Both the position numbers and the translations under genes were made by a program. A stretch of 64,000 nt of DNA from CAVVSD01 sp963837655 (lineage in GTDB: Bacteria > Actinomycetota > Thermoleophilia > Solirubrobacterales > Solirubrobacteraceae): contig CAWIOK010000002.1 of NCBI GenBank assembly GCA_963837655.1, positions 248,001 through 312,000 on the forward strand. Direction: 5' to 3'. Shown in pieces: positions 26,168 to 36,334 of the stretch (position 1 is its first letter; every line of letters begins with the position of its first letter). Below the pieces are notes generated by a model. The model saw only the letters and a list, made by a program, of their open reading frames with translations, had not been told where the DNA came from and did not search any database.

Positions 26168-27129
26168 CCGCCATGACCGCCCCGCCCGTCGAGGCACGCG
26201 GCCTCGTCAAGCGCTATGGCGACGTCGTGGCCGTGGACGGCGTCGACCTCACCGTCGAGGCCGGGGACGTCTACGGCTACCTCGGCCCCAACGGCGCGGG
26301 CAAGACGACGGTGCTGCGGATGCTGCTCGGGCTCATCACGCCGACGGAGGGGAGGGTCCGGCTGTTCGGATCCGACCCGCTCGTCGATGGGGCCCGGGCA
26401 CTGGACGGCGTCGCGGGCTTCGTCGAGGCCCCGCGCTTCTATCCCTACCTCACGGGCCGCAAGAACCTCGAGCTCCTCGCGGCGCTCGACGGCGAAGGAG
26501 CGGCCGGGAGGATCGACGAGGCGCTCGACGTCGTCGAGCTGACCGACCGCCAGCGCCACAAGGTCGGCGGCTACTCCCACGGGATGCGACAGCGCCTCGG
26601 CGTGGCGGCCGCGCTGCTGCGCGACCCGCGTCTCCTGCTGCTCGACGAGCCCGCGACCGGCCTCGACCCGGCCGGCATGCGCGACATGCGCGCCCTGGTC
26701 GCGCGCCTCGCCCTCGCGGGCACCACGGTGCTGCTCTCGAGCCACCTGCTCACCGAGGTCGAGGAGCTGTGCAACCGCGTCGCGATCGTCCGCTCCGGGC
26801 GGATCGTCTTCGAAGGGGCGCTCGCGGATCTCAAGCGGACGGCGGGCGGGGAGTGGCGCCTGCGCACGACCGACGACGAGCTTGCGCTCGCGGTCCTGAC
26901 CGCCCGTCCCGGCATCGACGGAGTGCGCAGGGATCCGCTGGAGCTGCGCTTCGAGGCGACGGAGGACGCGGCCGCTGAGCTGTCGGTCGCACTGGTCCAG
27001 GCGGGGCTGGGGATCCGTGCGCTCGCGCCGCACGCGGCGACGCTCGAGGATCTGTTCTTCCGCCTGACCGAGGGCGACGCGGACGGCACGACCGCGGATG
27101 ACGTGCCCGCCGCCGTCGAGGCCGCCTGA
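26164..27129 (+). CDS. ABC transporter ATP-binding protein
   Basis: 321 aa exporter-type ATPase. Walker A is GPNGAGKTT near residue 43, signature YSHGMRQRLG near 140, Walker B LLLLDEPATGLD near 160, switch His SSHLL near 194. A C-terminal extension of about 90 residues is typical of drug or bacteriocin exporters. The start is GTG 26164 (GTGA overlap with the exported protein) or ATG 26173. Its stop overlaps the permease ATG. It forms an export or envelope-maintenance unit with its two neighbours, probably controlled by the kinase upstream. Confidence 0.92.
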   Translation: MTAMTAPPVEARGLVKRYGDVVAVDGVDLTVEAGDVYGYLGPNGAGKTTVLRMLLGLITPTEGRVRLFGSDPLVDGARALDGVAGFVEAPRFYPYLTGRKNLELLAALDGEGAAGRIDEALDVVELTDRQRHKVGGYSHGMRQRLGVAAALLRDPRLLLLDEPATGLDPAGMRDMRALVARLALAGTTVLLSSHLLTEVEELCNRVAIVRSGRIVFEGALADLKRTAGGEWRLRTTDDELALAVLTARPGIDGVRRDPLELRFEATEDAAAELSVALVQAGLGIRALAPHAATLEDLFFRLTEGDADGTTADDVPAAVEAA

Positions 27130-27944
27130 TGGTCGCGCTGCGGACGGTCTACGGCTGGGAGCTGCGCAAGCTTGTCGCGCAGAAGCGGACCTACCTCGGG
27201 CTCGCGGCCGCGGCGCTCGTGCCGGTCATCTTCGTCGCTGCCCTGGCGTTGCAGTCCGGCCAGCCCGACGACGTCGCATTCGGCCGCTACGTCCGCCAGT
27301 CCGGTCTCGCGATCCCGCCGGTCATCCTGATCTTCGGTTCGATCTGGCTCTTCCCGCTCATCACGGCGCTGGTCGCGGGCGACATCGTCGCCGCAGAGGA
27401 CCACAACGGCACGTTGAAGACGATCCTCACGCGCTCGGTGGGACGCGGGAAGGTCTTCGCGGCCAAGGTGCTCGCCGCGTTCAGCTACGCGCTCGTCGCG
27501 CTCGTCGTGATGGGGACCACGGCCATCGTCGGCGGCATCCTCAAGTCCGGCCTGCACCCGCTGACGACGTTGTCGGGGACGACGGTGGGACCGGGCAAGG
27601 CGATGCTGCTCATCGTCGCCGGCCTGCTGGTCTACATGCTCCCGCTGCTCGCCATCGCCTCGATCGCGCTGCTGCTCTCGACGGTCACGCACAACTCCGC
27701 CGCGGCCGTGGTCGGCGCGCTCATGATCAGCCTGCTGCTGCAGCTGATCACGATCATCCCCGGGCTCGGCGGGCTGGAGCCGTACCTGCTGCCGACGCAG
27801 TTCAACGCCTGGCAGGGACTGCTCCGGACGCCGGCGGACTTCGCGCCGGTCGTCCGGGCAGCCTGGGTCTGCGCCCTGTATGCGATCCCGTGCCTCGGCG
27901 CCGCGTACCTGTCGTTCCTGCGCCGCGACGTGGCCGGCGGTTAG
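27129..27944 (+). CDS. ABC-2 type transporter permease
   Basis: 271 aa with six membrane helices (LAAAALVPVIFVAALAL first, then VILIFGSIWLFPLITALVAG). The intracellular DIVAAEDHNGTLKTILTRSVGR box after helix 2 is characteristic of ABC-2 permeases. It overlaps the ATPase gene by one base (TGATG). Its TAG interleaves with the corrected stop of the convergent PepSY-like gene. The substrate is unknown. Confidence 0.9.
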   Translation: MVALRTVYGWELRKLVAQKRTYLGLAAAALVPVIFVAALALQSGQPDDVAFGRYVRQSGLAIPPVILIFGSIWLFPLITALVAGDIVAAEDHNGTLKTILTRSVGRGKVFAAKVLAAFSYALVALVVMGTTAIVGGILKSGLHPLTTLSGTTVGPGKAMLLIVAGLLVYMLPLLAIASIALLLSTVTHNSAAAVVGALMISLLLQLITIIPGLGGLEPYLLPTQFNAWQGLLRTPADFAPVVRAAWVCALYAIPCLGAAYLSFLRRDVAGG

Positions 27945-28242
27945 CTGAGGGCGCCCCATCGCGTTGACCGCGGTGACCTGGAACGAGGCGTCGACGAGCA
28001 CCTCGGCGTGCGTGCCGTCGGCCTTCGTCACGTGGGCCTCGTAGGGCGAGCCGTGGTCAGCGTCGGTCTCGACGCGATCGATCGTGGCGCCCGGCAGCTT
28101 CGCCAGCGCCGCCGCCTTCACCTTGGCGGCGGTGTCCCCGGTCAGCAGCGCCTCGGTCCTGCCGTTGGCTCTGTGGCCGCCCTTGGACGGATCGTGCTGT
28201 CGCTGCGGCTTCTGCCTGCGACCTCGTGGGCAGACGGGACAT
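27941..28242 (-). pseudogene. PepSY-like small protein, apparently two one-base insertions
   Basis: An ATG at 28242 with AGGAG seven bases upstream opens MSRLPTRSQ. The recognisable body (HDPSKGGHRANG, LLTGDTAAKVKAAALAKLPG, YEAHVTKADGTHAEVLVD, FQVTAV) is in another frame. It must change frame again at GGGG/CCCC 27954-27957 to reach TAA at 27941 as NAMGALS. The 302 nt equals 100 codons plus two. With one base removed at each place the product is about 99 aa with no signal peptide. PepSY-type domains bind peptides or inhibit proteases. It could be decayed or simply mis-sequenced. Confidence 0.6.
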
Positions 28243-28325
28243 GACGTGACTCCTGTGTGTGGGTGGGACCTGTCCGGCCGGAGCGGCGCAACCTAGGTCC
28301 GGGCCCGTCACCTCGCCGTAACCCC

Positions 28326-28835
28326 TCAGATCCGGTAGCCCGCTCCCTGGACGGTGTGCACGACCGACGGCTCGCCGAGCTTGCGCCGGAGTTTCATGAC
28401 CGTCATGCGGATCGTGTTGGTGAACGGGTCGACGTTCTCGTCCCACACGCGGGCGAGGAGCTCCTCGGGGGAGACCACCGCTCCATCCGCGGCCATGAGG
28501 GTCTCGAGCACCCCGAACTCCTTGAGGCTCAGCCCGAGCTCGCGGCCGGTGCGAGTGGCGGTGCGACGGGCGGGATCGAGCTCGATGTCCGCCGCACGCA
28601 GGATCGCCGGCCGCGAGGAACCGGCCCTGCGCGCGAGTGCGTGGACGCGGGCCACGAGCTCGGCGAAGCGAAACGGCTTCGCCAGGTAGTCGTCGACGCC
28701 GAGCGCGAGCCCGGCCACGAGGTCGGTCGGGCTCGCCGCGGCCGTCAGCATGAGGATCTTCGTCTCCGGCACGACGCAGGCCATCGCGACCGCTGCGGCC
28801 ATCCGCGGCTCGTCCTCCACGAGCAGGAGCCGCAC
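28326..28835 (-). CDS. OmpR-type regulator with internally deleted receiver
   Basis: 169 aa, about 50 short of family size. The receiver opens normally (VRLLLVEDEPRMAAAV) but jumps straight to the fourth strand (TKILMLTAAASPTDLVAGLALG), so the helix-strand segment with the phosphoacceptor Asp is missing in frame. The Lys (YLAKPF) and a complete winged helix (LSLKEFGVLETLMAADG, VHTVQGAGYRI) remain. The GTG at 28835 is the start that keeps the first strand. It has no kinase neighbour here. It is either a constitutive DNA-binding protein or a gene on the way out. Confidence 0.78.
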   Translation of the reverse strand: MRLLLVEDEPRMAAAVAMACVVPETKILMLTAAASPTDLVAGLALGVDDYLAKPFRFAELVARVHALARRAGSSRPAILRAADIELDPARRTATRTGRELGLSLKEFGVLETLMAADGAVVSPEELLARVWDENVDPFTNTIRMTVMKLRRKLGEPSVVHTVQGAGYRI

Positions 28836-28991
28836 GTCCAGCGCTCGTGACTCTCGGCCATGCGGGCAGCCAACCCAGCGTTCGTGGGAGGTCGCTTGGC
28901 GCATGCTGAGGGTCTCCTGAACGGCCCCGTGTCGTGACGAATCGGCACCTTGGGCGGCGGCCAGCGTGGGCGGCCTGCGACCATCGCTCGC

Positions 28992-29240
28992 ATGGCCGAC
29001 ATCATGGTGACGCTGGAATCCTCGGGTGAGGCGTACGTGGCGCTCGTCGTCGGGGCCCCGCCCGAGGTCCGCGACTCGGTCGCGCTGGAGGGGCTCGAGG
29101 AGGCCGGCGAGATCCCCGCGCTCGACGGGCTGGTGCTGGACTTCGACCACTACGGCCGGGTCGTGGGACTGCGGGTCATCGGGTCGCCGGAGTCGATCCT
29201 CTCGCCGTCGCTGCTGGAGGTGGCCGAGTGGGTGGACTGA
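28992..29240 (+). CDS. DUF2283-like small protein
   Basis: 82 aa. The pattern ALDGLVLDFDHYGRVVGLRVIGSPESIL matches DUF2283 proteins (acidic strand, Asp-x-x-Gly turn, VVGLxV strand), preceded by a first strand IMVTLESSGEAYVALVVG. Function unknown. It lies divergent from the shortened regulator and convergent with the NarL pair, four bases from its stop. Confidence 0.65.
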   Translation: MADIMVTLESSGEAYVALVVGAPPEVRDSVALEGLEEAGEIPALDGLVLDFDHYGRVVGLRVIGSPESILSPSLLEVAEWVD

Positions 29241-29244
29241 GGAA

Positions 29245-29922
29245 CTAGCCGTCGCGCCCGGTCGGACCGGGCGCGTCGGCATCGACGAGCCCCGTCTGAT
29301 GGGCCAGCACGACGGCCTGGACGCGGTCGCGCAGATCGAGCTTCTGCAGCACGTGGGTGACGTGCGTCTTGACGGTCCCCTCGCTGATGTAGAGCTCCCG
29401 GCCGATCTCCGCGTTGGAGCGGCCGAGGGCGATCAGGCGGAAGACGTCGTGCTCGCGCGCGGTCAGCTCGCCCAGCGACGATGGCGGCGCTGGGCGCGGG
29501 ATGCGCGTGAACTGCCGGATGACGCGCTTGGTGACCGCGGGGGAGAGGAGCGCGTCGCCCGCAGCCACGGTGCGGATCGCCGCGATCAGCTGCTCGGGCG
29601 GGTCGTCCTTGAGCACGAATCCGCTGGCGCCCGCGCTGAGCGCCTCGAAGACGTACTCGTCGAGGTCGAACGTCGTGAGGATGAGGACCCGCGCGAGGGC
29701 GTTGGCCGCGAGGATCTGCCGCGTCGCCTCCAGGCCGTCGAGCTCGGGCATGCGTATGTCCATGAGCACGACGGTCGGATCGAAGCGCGCCGCCTGGCGG
29801 ACCGCGTCACGGCCGTTGCCGGCCTCGGCCACCACGTCGATGTCGGGTTCGCGGGCGAGCAGCATGCGGAAGCCCGCCCGGACCATGGACTGGTCGTCGG
29901 CGACGAGGACGTGGATGGTCAT
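29245..29922 (-). CDS. NarL/FixJ-family response regulator
   Basis: 225 aa. Receiver: VADDQSM, VVLMDIRMPELDG (phospho-Asp), LTTFD, FVLKDD (Lys). HTH: LTAREHDVFRLIALGRSNAEIG with EGTVKTHVTHVLQKL as recognition helix. The ATG overlaps the kinase TGA (ATGA). It is part of a classic cotranscribed pair whose targets are unknown. Confidence 0.93.
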   Translation of the reverse strand: MTIHVLVADDQSMVRAGFRMLLAREPDIDVVAEAGNGRDAVRQAARFDPTVVLMDIRMPELDGLEATRQILAANALARVLILTTFDLDEYVFEALSAGASGFVLKDDPPEQLIAAIRTVAAGDALLSPAVTKRVIRQFTRIPRPAPPSSLGELTAREHDVFRLIALGRSNAEIGRELYISEGTVKTHVTHVLQKLDLRDRVQAVVLAHQTGLVDADAPGPTGRDG

Positions 29923-31106
29923 CGCCGGCCGCCGTCGAGCGGCAGGCGGGTGCTGAGGACGAAGCCGGTTCCCGCGGCGCCGGCGGTCATCTCGCCGCCG
30001 TGGATCTTCACGCGCTCGCGGATCCCGACGAGGCCATGGCCGAGCCCGTCGCTCGCGGAGCAGCCGTCCCCATCGTCGCTGACGTCGATCCCGAGCTGGT
30101 GCGGCGCGTAGCTGACGAGAACGTCGGCCTGGTTGGCGTGGGCGTGCTTGAGCGTGTTCGTCAGCCCCTCCTGGATGATCCGGTAGGCCGACAGGTCGAG
30201 CGTGCGCGGCAGCGCGACGGGGTCGCCGTCCACGTGCAGGCGCACGGGAAGACCGGCGCTGCGGAACTCGTCCAGCAGCGGGTCGAGGCTGCCCAGGCCG
30301 GGCTGCGGCGCGAGCTGCAGGCCGTCGCCGTCGGAGCGCATCGCGCCGAGCAGCCGCCGCATCTCGGCCAGCGCGGTCCGGCCGGTGTGCTCGACGCCGC
30401 GCAGCGCCTCCTTGTCGCCCTCCAGCGTGTCCGGCAGGTTGTGGCGGACCGCGCCGGCGTGCAGCACCATCACGCTCACGGCGTGGGCGACGATGTCGTG
30501 CAGCTCGCGGCCGATCCGCGCGCGCTCCTCGGCCACGGCCAGGCGGGCTGACGCCTCGCGCTCGCGCTCGGCCCGCCGCGCGCGCTCCTCGGCCGCCTGG
30601 GCCTGCTCGACGCGCTCGCGCAACGCGAAGCCGACGAGCCAGGCGATCGCGAACAGGGCCGGGATGAAGATGAAGTCGCCGGCGGCGTGGTTGGGGTCGT
30701 TGGAGACGACGACCGCCGTGCAGCCCACCGCGATCGCCAGACCCAGCCGGGCCTGCCGCGTGTCGGGGACCTGGCCGAGCAGGAACGACGCCGCCATCCC
30801 GGCCACGGTGGCGCCCGCCGTGAACTCGATGAGCCGGCCGTCGACGAAGGAGAACACCACGGCCAGCAGCCACACCGCCACGGGCGCCCCGAACCGCCAG
30901 CGGCGCCGGCCGAGCAGCGGCAGCACCATGAACGCGACCGCCGGCACGGCGAACCAGGGCGTCGAGCGCGGCGCGCGCAGCACGTCGTCGCGGAGGCCGA
31001 CCTCGAGGGCGCCCTCCACCGCCGCGATCACGATCAGCACATCCAGCCCGTACCTGCGTGCGAACGACCAGAGCCGGCTCACGGGCCGACCGTAGACCAC
31101 CTGCAC
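29919..31106 (-). CDS. NarL-type sensor histidine kinase, multi-TM
   Basis: 395 aa. The N-terminal half has about five membrane helices (VLIVIAAVEGALEVGL, FAVPAVAFMVLPLLG, VAVWLLAVVFSFVDG and others) with almost no external domain, so it probably senses within the membrane. Then a coiled-coil linker rich in Glu/Arg/Ala, the HisKA_3 box ERARIGRELHDIVAHAVSVM, and an ATPase end DDGDGCSASDGLGHGLVGIRERV. The GTG at 31106 has GGAGG eight bases upstream; GTG 31082 is the alternative. Confidence 0.9.
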   Translation of the reverse strand: MQVVYGRPVSRLWSFARRYGLDVLIVIAAVEGALEVGLRDDVLRAPRSTPWFAVPAVAFMVLPLLGRRRWRFGAPVAVWLLAVVFSFVDGRLIEFTAGATVAGMAASFLLGQVPDTRQARLGLAIAVGCTAVVVSNDPNHAAGDFIFIPALFAIAWLVGFALRERVEQAQAAEERARRAEREREASARLAVAEERARIGRELHDIVAHAVSVMVLHAGAVRHNLPDTLEGDKEALRGVEHTGRTALAEMRRLLGAMRSDGDGLQLAPQPGLGSLDPLLDEFRSAGLPVRLHVDGDPVALPRTLDLSAYRIIQEGLTNTLKHAHANQADVLVSYAPHQLGIDVSDDGDGCSASDGLGHGLVGIRERVKIHGGEMTAGAAGTGFVLSTRLPLDGGRR

Positions 31107-31245
31107 GGGCCCTGCCTCCGACCAAGGTAAGAGACGAGATCAGCCTCGGGCCAGACCCCGGATGCGGCCTGCGGGCGACGACGTGGGCCCGCGCCGCTGC
31201 GAGCGTCGTGTCATCGACCGACCGACCACGAGAGGACGGCTCACG

Positions 31246-32043
31246 ATGGCGATCACCACCCCATTCCGGACGACCCACAGCACCGCGGCGACTCCGGTCG
31301 ACCGCACCGACGTGCCGCAGTACTCACTGAGGAGGATCGGCGCCGTCTGGGCGGCCGCCGCGCTCCCGATGGCGTTCCTCTCCTGGGTGTTCGCGCCGTG
31401 GCTCGGCGACCGGCTGGCAGGGCCGAACGGGCTGACGAAGGCGCTCCTGCTGTGCCTGACGGCGGGGCTCATCTGGCAGTTCGTCCTCGTCGCCGCCCTC
31501 GTCCACCGAGAGCAGGGAACGCTGCGCTGGTCGCGCGTGAAGCCGGCGCTCTGGCTCACCGCGCCGCGCAGCCCGGGCTCCGGACGGCGCGGAGGCCGGC
31601 TGTGGCTCGTCCTCATCCCGCTCGTGATCGCGACGGGGGCCGAGGAGCTCGTGCCGCAGGTCCATCATGCCGTGGGCCGCGACCTGAGTCTGTTCTTCGA
31701 TTCGCACGCCGGGCACGTCTTCATGGCGGGCTCGTGGGGCTGGTTCGCCCTCATCGCCGTGATGGCGGTCTTCAACACCGTCCTGGGTGAGGAGCTGCTG
31801 TTCCGCGGGCTGCTGCTGCCGCGCATGAACGGCGTGTTCGGGCGACGCGACTGGCTCGCCAACGGCGTGATGTTCGCCGCCTACCACCTGCACGTGCCGT
31901 GGGCGATCCCGGCCACGTTGCTCGACACGTTCATCGTCGCCTATCCCTCCAAGCGCTACCGCAGCGCCCTGATCGGCATCGCGGTCCACAGCGTGCAGAG
32001 CGTCTTCTTCATCGGGCTCGCGCTGCATCTCGCGATGGGGTAG
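31246..32043 (+). CDS. CPBP-family intramembrane metalloprotease-like protein
   Basis: 265 aa with about eight helices. The CPBP (CAAX protease/bacteriocin-processing) signatures are ordered: GEELLFRGLLLPRM with the EE-R catalytic pair near residue 184, FAAYHLHVPW near 207, and AVHSVQS near 246. The upstream region to 31162 in frame lacks a ribosome site; ATG 31246 is preferred. The family cleaves membrane proteins or prenylated peptides; the partner is unknown. Divergent from the kinase. Confidence 0.87.
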   Translation: MAITTPFRTTHSTAATPVDRTDVPQYSLRRIGAVWAAAALPMAFLSWVFAPWLGDRLAGPNGLTKALLLCLTAGLIWQFVLVAALVHREQGTLRWSRVKPALWLTAPRSPGSGRRGGRLWLVLIPLVIATGAEELVPQVHHAVGRDLSLFFDSHAGHVFMAGSWGWFALIAVMAVFNTVLGEELLFRGLLLPRMNGVFGRRDWLANGVMFAAYHLHVPWAIPATLLDTFIVAYPSKRYRSALIGIAVHSVQSVFFIGLALHLAMG

Positions 32044-32064
32044 GGAGCCTGCCCGATCGGCGAC

Positions 32065-32240
32065 TCAGGGAGGCGCCGATCGGGCCGACGCTGTCGGGCG
32101 GGTGACGAGCAGCAGCCGGGCCTCCTGCGGACGTACGAGCGCCTCCGGGCGCAGCCACGAATCTGGGAGGCGGCCACGGGGCGGCTGCTCGACCACGTCG
32201 ATCTCGCCCAGCGTGTCGGTCCACCGGGAGGTCGTCGGCA
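32065..32240 (-). pseudogene. C-terminal gene remnant, methyltransferase-like
   Basis: About 58 codons without a start, reading GEIDVVEQPPRGRLPDSW and EALVRPQEARLLLVTRP. This looks like the final two strands of a SAM-dependent methyltransferase-like protein, but the family is a guess. It is cut off abruptly upstream, where an unrelated fragment begins on the other strand. Confidence 0.4.
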
Positions 32241-32277
32241 TCGACGTCGACGCAGATCTCGGCGCGCAGTCGATCGA

Positions 32278-32560
32278 GATGCGTTCGCGCGTGCCGGGCT
32301 CGGCGCGCCCGACGGCACCGATGTCGCCGCACGGCTCGAGGCGCTCAGGACTGCGGGCGCGATGCTCGAGGCCGTCCGGGGCAGCATGCTGCCCGCGGCG
32401 CTCGCGATGGGACTGACGACGGCGGAGGCGGCCGACCGCTGGTGCTCGGAGTTCGCGGACGACCTGGACGTCGGCCCCTCGCGCGGGACGAACGCGGTGC
32501 GCCTGGCGGGCGGCTGGGTCTCTCGGCGTGCCACACGCTCGGCCCGCTCGAGGCGAACCG
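32278..32560 (+). pseudogene. C-terminal gene remnant on plus strand
   Basis: The frame reads DAFARAGLGAPDGTDVAARL, AGAMLEAVRGSMLPAALAMG and TAEAADRWCSEFADDL, a coherent helical C-terminus without an upstream domain or start. It resembles the tail of methyltransferase-like enzymes, but this is weak. Together with the minus-strand remnant it fills the 548 bases between the CPBP gene and the ABC permease; nothing intact is there. Confidence 0.35.
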
Positions 32561-32591
32561 AACGGGGCTTGCGCCGTCCGTCGGCTCTGCG

Positions 32592-33373
32592 TCACGCGGC
32601 GACCTCGCGCCGCGTGATCCGCCAGGCGCCGATCAGCAGCGGCAGCAGCATCCAGAGCGCGAGCGCGGCGCCGGCGTGCGCCCATTGGGTGGCGCTCATG
32701 ACCTCGTCGTGCATGGGGGCGAGAGCCAGGCGCGTGTCCAGCCACGGGGCCGCGTCGGTGAGGAAGGACAGCGAGGCCACCGCCGTCCACGCGATCGGCA
32801 GCGCGAAGAGCGCGACGATGGCGGGGGCCGAGGCGAGCAGGACCATGCCGAACGCGACACCGGTCACCATGCCGGCCGTGAGGTAGACCGCCGACTGGGC
32901 GATCAAGGTCCCGGCGTCGGCCCAGGTGCCGTCGACGCCGGGCGATGCGACGAGCACGCCGGCGGCGACGATGCCGACGCTGACGGCGAGCATCCCGAGG
33001 GCGAGCACGAGGCTCGCGACGAGCTTGGCGCCGAGGACCCGGGAGCGGACGGGCACGAGTGCGAAGGTGATCATCCCGGTGCGCTGGGACCACTCGGAGG
33101 TCACCAGCAGGATGCCGGCGACCGGCAACAGCACGGCGGCCGGGAGCAGCCCGTCGCCGAGGACGGCGGCGAAGGTGTGATCTGCCGCGTCGCCGCCCGC
33201 CAGGCGGGCGGCCACGACGACCGCGGTCAGCGCGACGGTGGCCATCTGCAGCCAGAAGCCGGCGCGCGTGTCGAGCATCTTCCGCAGCTCGACGGTGACG
33301 AGGCGGCCGAGGCCGGGGCGCCGGTGGACGCCGGCGGTGTCCACGCGGATCGGTGCGGTGAGGGTCGTGGCGC

Positions 33374-33377
<4 letters not shown>
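32592..33377 (-). CDS. ABC-2 type transporter permease
   Basis: 261 aa with six helices. After a hydrophilic start (LVTVELRKMLDTRAGFW) come LLPAAVLLPVAGILLV, then the TSEWSQRTGMITFALVPVRSR cytosolic box typical of ABC-2 permeases, and a last helix AALALWMLLPLLIGAW. The ATG overlaps the ATPase stop (ATGA). It forms a two-gene exporter divergent from a NarL-type pair that may regulate it. Confidence 0.9.
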
Positions 33378-34282
<905 letters not shown>

Positions 34283-34418
34283 GTCGGCAGACTCGCGGCG
34301 GGCCGGGGCGGCGACCACGGCCTGCGGGCTGCGCTCGCCGGGTCCTTCGCGGGTGCCAGGCAGCGACTTTGGTAGGGGGTCGCGCACGTCGCGCTCGCCT
34401 AGCCTTCGTCCTCGAGCG

Positions 34419-35603
34419 ATGGCGCGTCATCTGACAGCACGCTTCACGCAAGGCCTGCGCTCCGCGTTGCCCGCCGTCGTGGCCGAGGCCCCGGTCGAGG
34501 CGCAGGGTGGCCGCGATCGCGTCGTGAACGCCGCGATGTATCTCTTCGCCATCGTCGTCGGCACCGCGACGCTCATGGACACGTGGGAGGAGCATCCGAC
34601 CTGGCTGCGTGTCGTGGCCATCCTGGTCGGGATCGCCACGGTGGTCTCCCTGCACTGGCGCAAGAGCCATCCCGGCGAGGTCGGGATCGGCGTCGGGACC
34701 GTCGCCCTGGTGATCCTGACGGCCTCCGGGGCGATCATCGTCGCCACCTTCAACGCGGCCATCAGGGCCCGCGGCCGGGATCTGGCCATCATCGTCGGGC
34801 TTGCGATCGCGTGGGCGTTCGTGAACCCGGTGCTGTATCCGCCGAAGGGCAGCTACCTGTTCGACGCCGGGGCCAGCCTGCTGATGGCCGCCGTCGCGGT
34901 CGGCTGGGGGTTGTTCGTGCGCGCGCGTCGCGCACTCGTGCACTCGCTGCACGATCGGGCCGACCGGGCCGCGGACGAGGCGCGCGAGGCAGAGCGGCGG
35001 CGCATCGCGCGCGAGATGCACGACGTGCTCGCGCACCGTCTGTCGCTGCTCTCCGTCCACGCGGGCGCGCTCGAGTTCAACTCCGATGCTCCCGCCGCGG
35101 ACGTGGCCGAAGCGGCCGGCGTGATCCGCGAGAGCGCGCGCGCCGCGCTCGAGGAGCTGCGTGGCGTGATCGGCGTCCTTCGCGAGGACGGCGGCGCGAG
35201 CCTGACCGACCCACCCCAGCCGACGCTCGCCGACCTCGACGCGCTCGTCGAGGAGTCGCGGGCGGCCGGAATGCGGATCACCGCGCGGATCGACCTGGAT
35301 GACGCGACGCCTCCCGCCGCCGTCGGCCGGACCGCCTACCGGATCGCGCAGGAAGGGCTGACCAACGCGCGCAAGCACGCGCCGGGCGCCGCCGTGACGC
35401 TGACCGTCCAGGCCCCCGACCGCGCGCTGCAGGTCGAGGTCCGCAGCCTCGCGCCGGTCGCCGTCGTCTCCGGATCGACCCTGCCGGGGGCCGGGACCGG
35501 CCTGATCGGCCTCGCCGAGCGCGTCACGCTCGCCGGCGGCGAGCTCGAGCACGGCGTCGACGCCGATGGTGCGTTCGTCCTGCGCGCCAACCTGCCGCGA
35601 TGA
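34419..35603 (+). CDS. NarL-type sensor histidine kinase
   Basis: 394 aa. Four to five membrane helices lie between residues 40 and 165 (MYLFAIVVGTATLMD, VALVILTASGAIIVAT, LAIIVGLAIAWAFVNP, LLMAAVAVGWGLFV) with short loops. Then the HisKA_3 box ERRRIAREMHDVLAHRLSLL and an ATPase domain ending GAGTGLIGLAERVTLAGGELEHG; the D-box is degenerate (EVRSLAPVAV in place of VxDDG). Divergent from the ABC exporter with 136 bases between them. The stop overlaps the regulator start. Confidence 0.9.
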   Translation: MARHLTARFTQGLRSALPAVVAEAPVEAQGGRDRVVNAAMYLFAIVVGTATLMDTWEEHPTWLRVVAILVGIATVVSLHWRKSHPGEVGIGVGTVALVILTASGAIIVATFNAAIRARGRDLAIIVGLAIAWAFVNPVLYPPKGSYLFDAGASLLMAAVAVGWGLFVRARRALVHSLHDRADRAADEAREAERRRIAREMHDVLAHRLSLLSVHAGALEFNSDAPAADVAEAAGVIRESARAALEELRGVIGVLREDGGASLTDPPQPTLADLDALVEESRAAGMRITARIDLDDATPPAAVGRTAYRIAQEGLTNARKHAPGAAVTLTVQAPDRALQVEVRSLAPVAVVSGSTLPGAGTGLIGLAERVTLAGGELEHGVDADGAFVLRANLPR

Positions 35604-36253
35604 TCCGCGTCCTGCTCGTCGACGATGACGCGCTCGTGCGCTCCGGGCTGCGGATCATGCTCGCCGGCGCCACGAGCGTGGAGGTCGTCGCCGAGGCGGC
35701 CGACGGCCGCGAGGTGCTGGGCGCGGTCGACCTCCACCGGCCCGACGTCGTCCTCATGGACATCCGCATGCAGCACCTCGACGGGATCGCGGCGACCCGA
35801 CTGCTCACGGCGCAGCCCGACCCGCCCGCGGTCGTGGTGCTCACGACCTTCGACGCCGATGAGCTCGTCCTGCGCGCGCTCCAGGCGGGCGCGGCCGGCT
35901 TCCTGCTCAAGGACACGCCGCCGGCGGAGATCGTCCGCGCGATCGAGCTCGTCCATGCCGGCGACAGCATGCTCTCGCCCACCGTGACCCGCAGGCTCAT
36001 CGCGATGGTCGCCGGCGACTCGGAGGCGGGCGTCCGCGTCGACCACGCCCGCGAGCGACTGGCGACGCTCAGCCCCCGCGAGCGCGATGTCGCCGTGGCC
36101 GTCGGCCGCGGCCTCGGCAACGCCGAGATCGCCGCGACGCTGCATCTGTCGGTCGCGACGGTCAAGGGGCACGTCTCCCGGCTCCTCGACAAGCTCGAGG
36201 TCGACAACCGCGTTCAGATCGCCCTGCTCGTGCAGGTTGCGGGGGAGCGCTGA
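35600..36253 (+). CDS. NarL/FixJ-family response regulator
   Basis: 217 aa. Receiver: LVDDDAL, VVLMDIRMQHLDG (phospho-Asp), FLLKDT (Lys). HTH: LSPRERDVAVAVGRGLGNAEIA and ATVKGHVSRLLDKLEV. The ATG overlaps the kinase TGA. The likely target is the ABC exporter at 32592-34282 across the divergent promoter. Confidence 0.93.
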   Translation: MIRVLLVDDDALVRSGLRIMLAGATSVEVVAEAADGREVLGAVDLHRPDVVLMDIRMQHLDGIAATRLLTAQPDPPAVVVLTTFDADELVLRALQAGAAGFLLKDTPPAEIVRAIELVHAGDSMLSPTVTRRLIAMVAGDSEAGVRVDHARERLATLSPRERDVAVAVGRGLGNAEIAATLHLSVATVKGHVSRLLDKLEVDNRVQIALLVQVAGER

Positions 36254-36334
36254 GCATCCCGCCCTGCTGCTCGGCGAGTGCCCGGTCGCCGGGCAGCCGG
36301 AGCGTCGTGTGTCCGGCTGCCTCGGGACGTCGCC

